In this document: in pieces, positions 1 to 7,926 of the stretch
How positions within the stretch are numbered: position 1 is the first letter of the stretch
How the letters are laid out: every line of letters begins with the position of its first letter
Assembly: GCF_001589285.1 (NCBI RefSeq)
Contig: NZ_JEMA01000197.1
Span: forward strand, 1-35,485
Direction: 5' to 3'
Origin: Sorangium cellulosum
Lineage (GTDB): Bacteria; Myxococcota_A; Polyangia; Polyangiales; Polyangiaceae
DNA length: 35,485 nucleotides
Position numbers and translations under genes: made by a program
The notes under the pieces: generated by a model
Told to the model about the DNA's origin: nothing
Seen by the model: only the letters and a program-made list of their open reading frames with translations
The model's database searches: none

Positions 1-1733
1 GGCGCCGCCGCGACCGCGCCGCGGCGACGGCCGCCGCCGCCGCGGAAGATCGACACGAGCAGCAGCACGATGACCACGCCGCCGAAGGTCACGCCGCCGA
101 TGAGCAGGTACGGCAGCGGCGCCTCCTTCGCCTTCAGCGTGAGGATCTTGTCGGCCGTGACGGCGCTCGTCCGGCGCGCCTGGTTGTCGTAGACGATGAG
201 GCGCGCCGTCATCTGGTCGCCCTTGCCCACGAGGAACTTGTCGGTGTCCGGGAGCTCGAACTCGACGACGCTGTCGCCGGCGGTGACCGCCTTGCCGCGC
301 ATCCCGCCCTCGATCAGCGTCCGCTGGGCCTTCTTCGCGTCCTCGAGGTTCCCGCCCTGCAGCGACTGCGGCGCGGCCTGGTTCTTCGGGACCATGTAGA
401 TCTCGGCCCGCTGCGTGTTGCCGCCCCAGCAGAAGTTGCCGAAGATCTTCACCGTGCTGCCCGGGTAGAGCGGGTCCTTCTTCGCTGCGCGATCGGTCGC
501 CTCCCGGTCGATGTCGAGCGGCCACGCGGTGGGATCGATGCCGACGGGGACGTTCTGGAACGTGGCGTCGCCCGCGATCGGCGGATCCGTGTTGATGAAC
601 GCGAGCTTGAACGTCTGCGTGATGCTCGGCGCGACGCACGAGACCCGCCACTTCACGATGTGCATCTTGTTGAAGCGGGTGCGGATCGCGTTGACGATGT
701 TGGCCGCGCGCCGCTGCTGGCCGTCGCGCACCACGCTGAAGAAGCCGCCGATCTCGGTGTTCGCCATCCCCTCCATGAACTCGCGCGCGTTCGCCGTGAA
801 CTCCTCGACGAGCCGGCTCGGGAACCAGATCGAGATGACGGGCACCGGCGTCTTCGGCAGGACGTCGTTGTTCTCGGGGAACCGCCCCTTCGTCAGGTAG
901 TCCCGCAGGAGGTTCGACGCCGCGGCGGTTGAGCTCGGATCCGCGCCCGCGGAGCCGTTCGAGAGCACCACCATCGCCTGGTGCATCGGCACCGGGACCC
1001 CCTGACCGGCGTTGCCGAGCTCCTTGAACGCGTCGGTCGCGGCGTTCTTGATGATCGTGAAGAGCGGGCGCGTGCGGCCCTGCGTCGGGTAGGTGCGCGT
1101 GACGCCGGCGATGGCCTGCGCCGCCGTCTGCTTGTTGCTGACCCACTTCGAGTCCTCGACGACGCCGCGATCGTTGAAGAAGATCACGTCGACGATGTCG
1201 TTCGGCTGCATCGCGTTGACGAACGCGCTCGCGACCGCCTTCGCCTCGTCGAAGCGGGTGCCCATGCTCGACGCGGCGTCGATCAGGATGAGCCACGCCG
1301 TCCCGACGCCCGGCTGGCCGGCGCTGTCGCCCCACCGCGCCTTCGACTCGAACTTCGCCGGCAGGTCCGTCCCGTCGACAGTGACGGAGAAGATCGCGTT
1401 CTTGTCGGGGAAGTCGAAGGACGAGTAGAGCGCCGACGGCTGCTCGATCGCGTCGGAGATGCAGTCGAGGTTCGCGTCGCCCGTGAGCGCGGCGCAGTTG
1501 CGGGTGATGTCGCTCAGGCGCTTGTTCTGCACGACCTCGAGCACGGTCGTGAGCACGGGGGAGCCGTCCACGGTGCTCGCGCGCGGGTCGACGCGGAGCA
1601 GGTGCGCCTCGGGGGCGGCCTCGGCGCGGCCCTGGCCGGCGAGGAGCGCGAGGACGGCGGCCGCGAGCGCGAGGAGCGGGGCGCAGAGCAGGGCTCTGCC
1701 CCCGCGCCCCCCGCGACGGGCGGGGGCGCTCAT
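1..1733 (-). CDS. Secreted von Willebrand factor A domain protein with C-terminal membrane anchor (3' end outside window)
   Basis: About 577 codons are open on the minus strand and run off the left edge, so the C-terminus is missing. The N-terminus is basic, followed by a hydrophobic Leu/Ala segment and an AEA-type cleavage region (signal peptide, about residues 1-40). A VWA-like fold starts near residue 150 with LILIDAASSMGTR. This is a degenerate MIDAS, because the canonical DxSxS would need Ser where the second Ala is. A later VVLSNGSAG resembles the LTDG strand. Near the edge, a hydrophobic segment (YLLIGGVTFGGVVIVLLLV) followed by Gly/Arg-rich sequence looks like a membrane anchor. I chose the ATG at 1733 because it gives a compact signal peptide. 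An in-frame ATG at 1772 would add 13 residues, and neither start has a clear ribosome site. It follows the FHA gene on the same strand after a gap of about 230 bp. It is probably a periplasmic or surface-anchored protein; no enzymatic role is evident. Confidence 0.8.
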   Translation of the reverse strand, partial: MSAPARRGGRGGRALLCAPLLALAAAVLALLAGQGRAEAAPEAHLLRVDPRASTVDGSPVLTTVLEVVQNKRLSDITRNCAALTGDANLDCISDAIEQPSALYSSFDFPDKNAIFSVTVDGTDLPAKFESKARWGDSAGQPGVGTAWLILIDAASSMGTRFDEAKAVASAFVNAMQPNDIVDVIFFNDRGVVEDSKWVSNKQTAAQAIAGVTRTYPTQGRTRPLFTIIKNAATDAFKELGNAGQGVPVPMHQAMVVLSNGSAGADPSSTAAASNLLRDYLTKGRFPENNDVLPKTPVPVISIWFPSRLVEEFTANAREFMEGMANTEIGGFFSVVRDGQQRRAANIVNAIRTRFNKMHIVKWRVSCVAPSITQTFKLAFINTDPPIAGDATFQNVPVGIDPTAWPLDIDREATDRAAKKDPLYPGSTVKIFGNFCWGGNTQRAEIYMVPKNQAAPQSLQGGNLEDAKKAQRTLIEGGMRGKAVTAGDSVVEFELPDTDKFLVGKGDQMTARLIVYDNQARRTSAVTADKILTLKAKEAPLPYLLIGGVTFGGVVIVLLLVSIFRGGGGRRRGAVAAA

Positions 1734-1962
1734 GGAGTGGATCGGGCGAGTCGCGTCATGAGAGGGAGTCATGCGTGGGGATCTCCAGCGAGCGCGAGGG
1801 AGCAGAGGAGCGCTCCCCGCGCGAGCGGGGCGGCCGCCGCGCGCTGGCGGCGGCTATCCGGTTGGTTTTCACGCAGCCTGGCAGGGGCGCCAAGTGCCGC
1901 TCGAACGTCGCGGGGGAAGGGGGCCGGGCTGGGCAACGGCTCTCCTCGTGCGATGGGGCCGG

Positions 1963-3132
1963 TCAAGCCCGCGCGGCCACGTTGAACAGGATGACGCTGA
2001 AGCCGCCGAAGCGGACCTTGTCGCCATCGCGCAGCTCGCGTCGGCCCTGGAAGCCGATCGCCTCTTCGTTGTGGAACGTCCCGTTGGTGGAGCCGAGGTC
2101 GGCGAGGATGATGCGACCGCCGTCGATCTCGATCGTCGCGTGGTGCGTCGAGGTCGTCCCGTGAGCTATCTCGATGTCGACCTTCTGCCCTGTCTCCGCG
2201 CGGCCAATGATGTTCTTGCCGTGCCAGAGCGGCCAGAACCTGCCGAGCGGGTCGTCCTGGAAGCTCACGAGGAAGCCCGCGAGGGGGCGGCGCTCCTGCC
2301 CGATGCTCCCCGCCCTCGGCGGCGACGACGTGTGCTGGTGCACCGCTGGCGGCGCGGACATGTACTGCGGCGGCGGCGCCGGCAGCGGCATGCCCTGGTG
2401 GGGCGGCGGGGGAGGAGGCGGGGGCGGCGGCTCGCCATAGCCGCCGCCGAGGCCGCCCGGCTGCATCATCGGCGGGGGCGCGGACGGCCCGCCCTGGTTG
2501 GGCGGGTAGGCGGTCTGGTTGAAGGCTTCGCCGCTCATCTGGATGCCGTCGAGGGCGATCGGGTGGCCTCCCTCCATGCAGAACGAGCCGCCCGCCGGGA
2601 TCGAGTGCCCCTGCACGCAGCGCGCGCCCTGCTGCTGCGGGGGCGGACCGAAGCCCGGCCGCGGGGCCCCGGGGTAGCCGCCTTGCTGCTCCTGGTAGCC
2701 CGGGGACGAGCCGTAGCTGCCGCCCGGCGCGCCGAACACCGGCGGCTCCGGCGGGAAGGGCGGCGGCTTCAGCGGCAGCGGAGGCGGCGGCTGGGGCGCG
2801 CCGTAGCCGCCGGGCTGCGCCCCGAAGGGCGGGGGCGGGCCGAAGCCGGAACCGCCACCCTCGGGCGGCGGCGGGAAGCCGGGAGGCGAACCGGGAGGAG
2901 CCCCGAAGGGCGCCGGCGGGGGCGGACCAAAACCGCCGCTCGGCGAGCCGAAGTTGGGAGGAGGCTCAGGGGGTGAGCCGAAGCCCGGACCAGCAAAGGG
3001 GGGCGGAGGAGGCGGGGGCGGAGGAGGCGGCGCACCAAACGCGCCGGGCCCGGACGGGGCGAGCGGCGAGGCGCAGACAGCGCAGAACTTATCGGCGGGG
3101 GTCGCGGGCGCACCGCAACGCGGACAGAGCAT
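1963..3132 (-). CDS. Zinc-ribbon, proline-rich linker, FHA domain protein
   Basis: This 389-aa protein has three parts. At residues 3-20 a zinc ribbon shows two CxxC pairs (CPRC and CAVC). A very long Pro/Gly/Phe-rich low-complexity linker follows (about 25-280), interrupted by a second Cys/His patch (CVQGHSIPAGGSFC). The C-terminus (about 295-385) is an FHA domain with the expected IIGR, DLGSTNGT and LRDGDKVRFG strands; FHA domains bind phosphothreonine peptides. The upstream ATG at 3183 would add 17 Ala/Arg-rich residues, but the ATG at 3132 is preceded by AGAAGGATCACC, a good ribosome site. Proteins of this architecture are common in myxobacteria and usually belong to Ser/Thr kinase networks. 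It is cytoplasmic by composition; the partner kinase is not visible here. A regulatory link to the neighbouring VWA gene is only an inference from proximity. Confidence 0.88.
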   Translation of the reverse strand: MLCPRCGAPATPADKFCAVCASPLAPSGPGAFGAPPPPPPPPPPPFAGPGFGSPPEPPPNFGSPSGGFGPPPPAPFGAPPGSPPGFPPPPEGGGSGFGPPPPFGAQPGGYGAPQPPPPLPLKPPPFPPEPPVFGAPGGSYGSSPGYQEQQGGYPGAPRPGFGPPPQQQGARCVQGHSIPAGGSFCMEGGHPIALDGIQMSGEAFNQTAYPPNQGGPSAPPPMMQPGGLGGGYGEPPPPPPPPPPHQGMPLPAPPPQYMSAPPAVHQHTSSPPRAGSIGQERRPLAGFLVSFQDDPLGRFWPLWHGKNIIGRAETGQKVDIEIAHGTTSTHHATIEIDGGRIILADLGSTNGTFHNEEAIGFQGRRELRDGDKVRFGGFSVILFNVAARA

Positions 3133-3399
3133 GGTGATCCTTCTCGGGTTTCGCGGCGCCCGGGGCGCCGCCGCCGCGAGCATACCGTGGGCGCTCGGCC
3201 GAGGATCAAGAAGAAGTATGCGGGAATCCTTGCTGGCGGGCCGACAATGCGGCCGGCGCGCGGGCGCGCATCGCGCAGGGGCTGCGGCGGCGCGCTGGTG
3301 AAGGCGGCTGCGCGCGCGGAGCCAGAGGACGGCTGCCCGCCGGGTAGGCGGATCTGCGGGGCGCTCTCTTCAAGCGGCCGGGACGCCGGCCGGGGCGGA
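3133..3399. other. Intergenic region between rplS and the FHA gene
   Basis: I see no gene here. It holds the rplS downstream hairpin (listed separately) and presumably the FHA promoter, which I could not identify. Confidence 0.5.
3375..3392 (-). terminator. Hairpin just after rplS, possible terminator without U-tract
   Basis: CGGCCGG (3375-3381) and CCGGCCG (3386-3392) form a 7-bp stem with a 4-nt loop, 8 bases past the rplS stop. On the minus strand it is followed by CTTGAAGAG and not by a T-run, so intrinsic termination would be weak. Confidence 0.35.
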
Positions 3400-3753
3400 T
3401 CAGTCCTTCGCGTCGCGGACGCGGGCGGCCTTGCCGGCGAGGTTGCGCAGGTAGAACAGGCGCGCGCGGCGGACCACGCCGCGCGAGACGATCTCGACCT
3501 TGTCGATGCGGGGGCTGTGGAGGAGGAAGATGCGCTCGACACCGACAGTGAAGCTCACCTTGCGCACGGTGAAGGTGCTCCGGACCCCGGCGCGGTGCCG
3601 CTTCAGCACGACGCCCTGGAACACCTGGATGCGCTCCTTCTCACCCTCGACGATCCGGTAGTGGACGCGCACCGTGTCGCCGACCCGGAAATCCGGGATC
3701 CCCTCGCGGAACAGGGGAGCTTCGATCTTCGCGAGGATGTTCGAGGTCTGCAT
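3400..3753 (-). CDS. rplS: 50S ribosomal protein L19
   Basis: This 117-aa protein matches L19 along its whole length: the N-terminal helix, then [28 protein letters not shown] and the [24 protein letters not shown] block typical of the family. L19 sits at the 30S-50S interface of the ribosome. The length is normal. In many bacteria rplS follows rpsP-rimM-trmD; here it stands alone, 300 bp downstream of khpB on the same strand, so it has probably moved away from the usual cluster. It likely has its own promoter in the 3754-4053 leader. Confidence 0.98.
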   Translation of the reverse strand: MQTSNILAKIEAPLFREGIPDFRVGDTVRVHYRIVEGEKERIQVFQGVVLKRHRAGVRSTFTVRKVSFTVGVERIFLLHSPRIDKVEIVSRGVVRRARLFYLRNLAGKAARVRDAKD

Positions 3754-4053
3754 GGTCGGTCAATCCTTCAAGGTCGGGGATCCGTCTTCGCGGTTCCTGC
3801 TCAAGGGGGCAGGGCCGCCGCCGTTCATCGGCTGCGTCCGGCGGAGCGGAGGCCGCGTGCGGCCGTGTGCTTCACGCCATGAACGCAGATGCTGCCCGGT
3901 TGCGGTTCCGGGAGCATGGACGCGAGCGCAGGCTCGCGTACCTCCCCGGGGGGTACCGGAGAGGTGCGGCATTATGCATGCGGGCGATCCGGTGTCAACG
4001 GCGGCAACGGCGCGGATGCGCGCTGCGCGTCGCGTTCTGTGTCGGCGACGGGC
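3754..4053 (-). other. khpB-rplS intergenic leader with two adjacent hairpins
   Basis: This 300-bp stretch has no convincing gene. It carries CGCGAGC/GCTCGCG (3921-3927 with 3932-3938; 7 bp, 4-nt loop), followed at once by a second palindromic element around GTACCTCC...GGGGTAC (3938-3956). Together they could end the yidC-khpB transcript or form a leader structure for rplS. Neither has a U-tract. Which role applies cannot be told from one sequence. Confidence 0.4.
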
Positions 4054-4623
4054 TCAGCGACGGACGGGGATGATCTGCACGCGGCGGGCTTCTCCCTCGC
4101 CGTCGCTCTTCGTGACGACGCCGGGGAACTTCGCCAAGGCGAGGTGGACGACGCGGCGATCCTGCGGGTTCATCGGCTCGAAGGTGATGATCTTGCCCTC
4201 CTCGACCGCCTGCTTGCCCAGCCGGCGCGCCATGGAAGAGAGCGTGTCCTCGCGGCGCTGTCGGTAGCCCTCGGCGTCGATGATCACGTGGCGCCGCTTC
4301 TTGCCGGGCCGGTTGATCACGCGGTTGGCGAGGAACTGCAGCGCCGAGAGCGTCTGCCCCTTCTTGCCGATCACGCGGCCTGCGTCCTTCCCCTCGATCT
4401 CGAGGCGGATCTCCTCGGGCGGATCCTCCTCTTCGTTCTCGAGGAGGTCGACGGTGCAGTCCATGCCCATCGCCGCGAGCACATCGATGACGAAGTCGAG
4501 CGCGATGTCGGCGCGCCCGTCCTCCACGAACTCGGCCGCGTCGCCAGCGCCTTGCGCCTCCGCGTCGACATCGACGTCCGCCGCGTCGATTCCCCTTTCG
4601 GCAGCTTCACTATCCACGGACAC
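4054..4623 (-). CDS. khpB: KhpB/Jag, KH-R3H RNA-binding protein
   Basis: This is a 189-aa protein. An acidic N-terminal stretch (1-35) leads into a KH domain (about 35-110) with the RNA-contacting GKKG loop at 86-89, in VIGKKGQTLSALQFLANRV. An R3H domain follows (about 115-189) with the R-x3-H signature in DRRVVH (R156, H160). The family (Jag, SpoIIIJ-associated, KhpB/EloR) binds RNA and is nearly always encoded after yidC, as here. The start overlaps the yidC stop by 14 bases, which implies translational coupling. The protein lacks the N-terminal Jag_N domain found in many Firmicutes, so it is the short form. Confidence 0.95.
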   Translation of the reverse strand: MSVDSEAAERGIDAADVDVDAEAQGAGDAAEFVEDGRADIALDFVIDVLAAMGMDCTVDLLENEEEDPPEEIRLEIEGKDAGRVIGKKGQTLSALQFLANRVINRPGKKRRHVIIDAEGYRQRREDTLSSMARRLGKQAVEEGKIITFEPMNPQDRRVVHLALAKFPGVVTKSDGEGEARRVQIIPVRR

Positions 4624-6394
4624 GTGCTTTTCCCTTTCCGAGAGCAGGCGCCGACTTGTCGTCGTCGCCGGGAGTCTTCTTCATCGCGGATTGGGGCTCC
4701 GCGGTCGCGACCTCGCGCACCACGATGCCGCCGGCCCGTTCGTCCCTCGCCTTCAGGTACCGCTCGACGAGCACCTGCTGCCCGATGCCGAGCCAGGTGT
4801 TCGTCAGCATGTAAACGCCGAGGCCGGCCGGGAGGAAGAGCATCATTGCGGTGAAGATGCCGGGCATCAGGTACAGCATCATCTTCTGCTGCGCCGGGTC
4901 GCCCTGCGGGGGCATGATCTTCTGCTGGATGAAGCTCGACGCGCCGAGGACGATGGGGATGATGAAGTACTTCCCCGGAGCGGACAGGTCCGGGATCACG
5001 GGGCCGAACGGGGTGTGGTAGAGCTCGACCGCCGTCTGGAGCGCGGTGTAGAGGGCGAACCACACAGGCATCTGGAGCAGCATCGGGAAGCAGCCGATGA
5101 CCGGGTTCGCGACCTTGTTCTTGCGCCAGAGCTCCTGCATCGCGAGGCCGCGCTGGGTGGCGTCGTCCTTGTACCTCGCGTTGATCTCGTCCATCTCCGG
5201 CTTGAGCTTGCGCATCGCCGCGGCGCTCTTGATCTGCTGAATGCTCAGCGGGAAGAGCAGCATCCGCACGGTGATCGTCAGCAGGCAGATCGCCCAGCCC
5301 CAGCTCCCGACGGCGCCGTAGAGGACGTAGAGGTACGAGACGAGGATCTTCGCGATCGGCGAGAACCAGCCGAGGTTGATGACCTCGCTCGCCCCGTGGC
5401 CCACGGCGGCGAGCAGATCGCGCTCCTTCGGGCCTGTGAAGGAGAGGACCTTGTAGGTCACCGCGCCGCCGGGCGCGAGCTCGTGCTCCGGATAGGCGAG
5501 CCGCGCGCGGTAGACGTGCCCGAAGCTCGGATCGTTGCCCTTCTGCGGGTGCTTCGCCGCGTCCCAGATATCCTCGATCTGGGTCTCGGCCACCGGCTGC
5601 CCGGGCCCCTCCAGCGGGATCGCGACCTTGCTGAAGTAGCTGCTGGCGACCGCGACGAACCGCGCGTTCCCGGGCGTGCGCCGCCAGCGCTCGGGGGTGA
5701 ACTCCGGGTCCTTGAAGTCGTCCGGCTCGAAGGCGTCGGGGTGCTGGCGCTCCGTCTTCTGGTCGGTCGCGGCGACCGTCTCGGTGATCCACTCCGAGAG
5801 CAGGCCGAGGTGGCCCTCGGTCTCCTTCTGCGTCCGCCACGAGGTCTGCTCGACGGCGAACCGGTGCTTGCGCGGCTCCTGCGCGAGGTTCTCGACCGTC
5901 ACCTGCAGCGAGAGCTCGAAGGGGCGGCCCGTGGCGGCGACGAGCTTGGTCAGCCGCGTCGTGTCGTCGGTGTAGGTGAAGGTGCAGCTCTTGCCGTCCT
6001 GCGCCGAGAGCTTCCAGTCAAGATCATCGAACGGCACCTGCGGCGCGCTGCCGCCGGGCAGGCGCAGGTCCGTCCTGAGGGGCATGCGCGACTCGAGCGA
6101 CGTGGTGACCAGGTCCATCGGCTGGCGCTCGCCGTTCGCGGTCGCGTACTTCGGGTCGGTCATCCAGAGATGCCGCACCGACCCGCCCCGCGTGGACAGC
6201 TCGGCCTTGAAGCGAGGTCCCTCGATGACGCAGGCCTCCTCGGGGGCGCGCTCCGCGGGGGCCGTGCTGTCGTTGACGTCGAGCGGCTGGAACTGCACCT
6301 CGGCGCTGCCGAAGAGGAGCGGCTTGCCGTACTGGATGAACAGGAAGATGGCGAGGCCGAGGAACAGCCATTTGGCGATATTGCTGCGTTCCAT
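4610..6394 (-). CDS. yidC: Membrane protein insertase YidC
   Basis: This 594-aa protein has the Gram-negative YidC layout. One N-terminal membrane helix (about 8-28) is followed by a large periplasmic beta-rich domain (about 50-340). The conserved five-helix insertase core (about 350-565) includes FPLSIQQIKSAAAMRKLKPE, the cytoplasmic coiled hairpin, and GCFPMLLQMPVWFALYTAL. The tail is Lys/Arg-rich. YidC inserts inner-membrane proteins alone or with SecYEG. The gene order rpmH-rnpA-yidD-yidC-khpB is the conserved bacterial order. A gap of 155 bp separates it from yidD, while khpB overlaps its 3' end. Confidence 0.98.
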   Translation of the reverse strand: MERSNIAKWLFLGLAIFLFIQYGKPLLFGSAEVQFQPLDVNDSTAPAERAPEEACVIEGPRFKAELSTRGGSVRHLWMTDPKYATANGERQPMDLVTTSLESRMPLRTDLRLPGGSAPQVPFDDLDWKLSAQDGKSCTFTYTDDTTRLTKLVAATGRPFELSLQVTVENLAQEPRKHRFAVEQTSWRTQKETEGHLGLLSEWITETVAATDQKTERQHPDAFEPDDFKDPEFTPERWRRTPGNARFVAVASSYFSKVAIPLEGPGQPVAETQIEDIWDAAKHPQKGNDPSFGHVYRARLAYPEHELAPGGAVTYKVLSFTGPKERDLLAAVGHGASEVINLGWFSPIAKILVSYLYVLYGAVGSWGWAICLLTITVRMLLFPLSIQQIKSAAAMRKLKPEMDEINARYKDDATQRGLAMQELWRKNKVANPVIGCFPMLLQMPVWFALYTALQTAVELYHTPFGPVIPDLSAPGKYFIIPIVLGASSFIQQKIMPPQGDPAQQKMMLYLMPGIFTAMMLFLPAGLGVYMLTNTWLGIGQQVLVERYLKARDERAGGIVVREVATAEPQSAMKKTPGDDDKSAPALGKGKARVRG

Positions 6395-6549
6395 GAAGTC
6401 CTTCGTCGGTCCCAGGATCTCGATCCGCGCCCCTCGCGGCTGGAACCTCGTGACCCCTCACGAGGCTGCCCAGGGTCGCTCCAGATGGGCTTCGCTCCGT
6501 GACGTGTCGGGCGCCGCGCCGCCGGGGCCGAGTCGACGGTCGAGCGGGA

Positions 6550-6924
6550 TCAGTCCATGAGATTGACCCGGCCGCTGAAGCCCGCCTGCCCGGGAGGCGA
6601 GGCGAGCTCCGTGCCAGTAGACGAACAGCGTGCCGCATCCCGCCGGTCAGCGTCCCGTTGCGGCGGCATCTGGGCCGCCGCACCACGGCGAAGACGAGGT
6701 GGAGGAGGAGGGTCGAACCCGCCCGGATGAAACGGGTGACACCTACACAGTCGTCTGAGCGAAAGCAAGCTCCCCCGCAGCGCTCCATGCCCCAGGATGC
6801 AGGCTGCGGCATAGCGCGAGCAGGAAGGCTCGAACCGGCAGACCGGCCCCATCAACGCCACGATGACCTTGGAGAGGGTCATCTGGTAGGCGCGGATCAG
6901 CGCGAGGAGGAGCTTCGCCAGCAT
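6550..6924 (-). CDS. yidD: YidD, membrane protein insertion efficiency factor
   Basis: The first 75 residues are classic YidD: an amphipathic N-terminal helix (LLLALIRAYQMTLS), then CRFEPSCSRYAA and CRCHPFHPGGFDP with the conserved cysteines. YidD assists YidC-dependent insertion at the inner membrane. I chose the ATG at 6924 because it gives the family N-terminus. An upstream ATG at 6993 shares an ATGA overlap with the rnpA stop and would add 23 residues lacking similarity, though the coupling is attractive. After HPGGFDP the frame continues for about 50 Pro/Arg-rich residues to 124 aa, much longer than usual for the family (about 70-90). Confidence 0.92.
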   Translation of the reverse strand: MLAKLLLALIRAYQMTLSKVIVALMGPVCRFEPSCSRYAAACILGHGALRGSLLSLRRLCRCHPFHPGGFDPPPPPRLRRGAAAQMPPQRDADRRDAARCSSTGTELASPPGQAGFSGRVNLMD

Positions 6925-6989
6925 GCGGTGACCCGTGGGAGAGCAGGGAGCTTGGGGCTCGGCGCACCACGGCGCAAGGCTGCACGGCA

Positions 6990-7550
6990 TCATCCTCGGG
7001 CCGGCAGCGCCGGATTTGCCTCGGCGCGCTCGTCCGCGTCGCGCGCCGCAGCGGCGATCGGCGGCGCGGCGGCGAGCGCGTCCCGCGCCCGCCGGCGGAC
7101 CACCGGGACCACGCTGCGCAGCTCTGCGAGGACGTCCTCGAGGCCGAGCGAGCCAGCGCCGGTGCGCAGGATCACCACGATGTCGACGTGGTCCGGGAAC
7201 AGCTCCGGAAACTTCCGGAACGCCTCCCTGAGCAGGCGCTTCGCGCGGTTGCGGGCCACGGCGCCGCCGACCTTGCGCGAGGCGACGAGGCCCAGGCGGG
7301 ACGCCGCGCCCGGCGAAGGCGGCGCGGCGGCGGCGCCGCTCTCGCTGAGCGCGGCGCTGCGCTCCTTGCCGCGACGGGCCGCGCCGCGAGGCGTCGCGGC
7401 TGTAGGGGCTGCGACGAGGATCAGCAGGTGGCGGGTGGTGACGCGATGACCGCCGTTCTGGATGCGGACGAAATCAGCCCGCTTGCGGATGCGCCTCACG
7501 CGCGGGAAAGAAGCGGACGCCGACGAGCGCTGGCGCGCTGGCGTCGTCAC
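6990..7550 (-). CDS. rnpA: Ribonuclease P protein component
   Basis: This is a 186-aa RnpA. The family core is clear: RIRKRADFVRIQNGGHRV at the N-terminus, the RNR box in KVGGAVARNRAKRLLREAFR, and HVDIVVILRTGA. It is the protein cofactor of RNase P, which matures tRNA 5' ends. RnpA is usually near 110-130 aa. The extra length here comes from an Ala/Ser/Pro-rich insert between the first strands and the RNR helix (about residues 50-84) and a C-terminal Ala/Arg tail. It starts 6 bases after the rpmH stop and shares an operon with it. GTG or ATG alternatives downstream would cut the conserved N-terminus. Confidence 0.96.
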   Translation of the reverse strand: MTTPARQRSSASASFPRVRRIRKRADFVRIQNGGHRVTTRHLLILVAAPTAATPRGAARRGKERSAALSESGAAAAPPSPGAASRLGLVASRKVGGAVARNRAKRLLREAFRKFPELFPDHVDIVVILRTGAGSLGLEDVLAELRSVVPVVRRRARDALAAAPPIAAAARDADERAEANPALPARG

Positions 7551-7556
7551 GCCGCG

Positions 7557-7706
7557 TTACTTCTTGTAGATGCTGGGCGCGAGCCGGGCGCGGCCCTTGC
7601 GGCGGCGGTTGTTGATGACCTTGCGACCGCCGGCGGTCGCCATTCGCGCACGGAAGCCGTGGGTCCGGGCGCGGCGGGTGTTATGGGGCTGGTAGGTGCG
7701 CTTCAT
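7557..7706 (-). CDS. rpmH: 50S ribosomal protein L34
   Basis: This 49-aa protein begins [18 protein letters not shown] and continues with [19 protein letters not shown], an unmistakable L34. The frame opens earlier, at 7748, but the family start is the ATG at 7706. It is slightly longer than the usual 44-46 residues because of a C-terminal LAPSIYKK. L34 is a component of the large ribosomal subunit. It heads the rpmH-rnpA-yidD-yidC-khpB series; dnaA, its frequent divergent neighbour, is absent and an OmpA-family gene lies there instead. Confidence 0.98.
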   Translation of the reverse strand: MKRTYQPHNTRRARTHGFRARMATAGGRKVINNRRRKGRARLAPSIYKK

Positions 7707-7913
7707 GGCTGATGGTCCCTTGGCGTTCTGGACCGCGAACGGCGGCAACCTGGCCGCACGTCAAGCGGGCGCGCAAGAAAGCACGGCATTCGGCTCAGGT
7801 CAACACCAGACGACGCGGCGTGGCCCCGGTTCGCCGTTCTCTCTCACCTTTCTAGGTACCTGGGTTAGCGTGTAGCCTCCGAACGACCGCGATGACCGTT
7901 CTAGGCGGGTCAC

Positions 7914-7926
7914 AGGAGGGAATTTG
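7914..7926 (+). promoter_or_regulatory. Perfect Shine-Dalgarno before a TTG start of the OmpA gene
   Basis: AGGAGG (7914-7919) lies 4 bases before the TTG at 7924. A second purine run (AGGGGGGA) precedes an alternative GTG at 7963, so the start is not settled; both give a signal peptide. Confidence 0.5.

Noticed and set aside
7707-7923. oriC with DnaA boxes next to rpmH
   Set aside because: rpmH often flanks dnaA and the origin, but no dnaA gene and no TTATCCACA-like cluster is present here.
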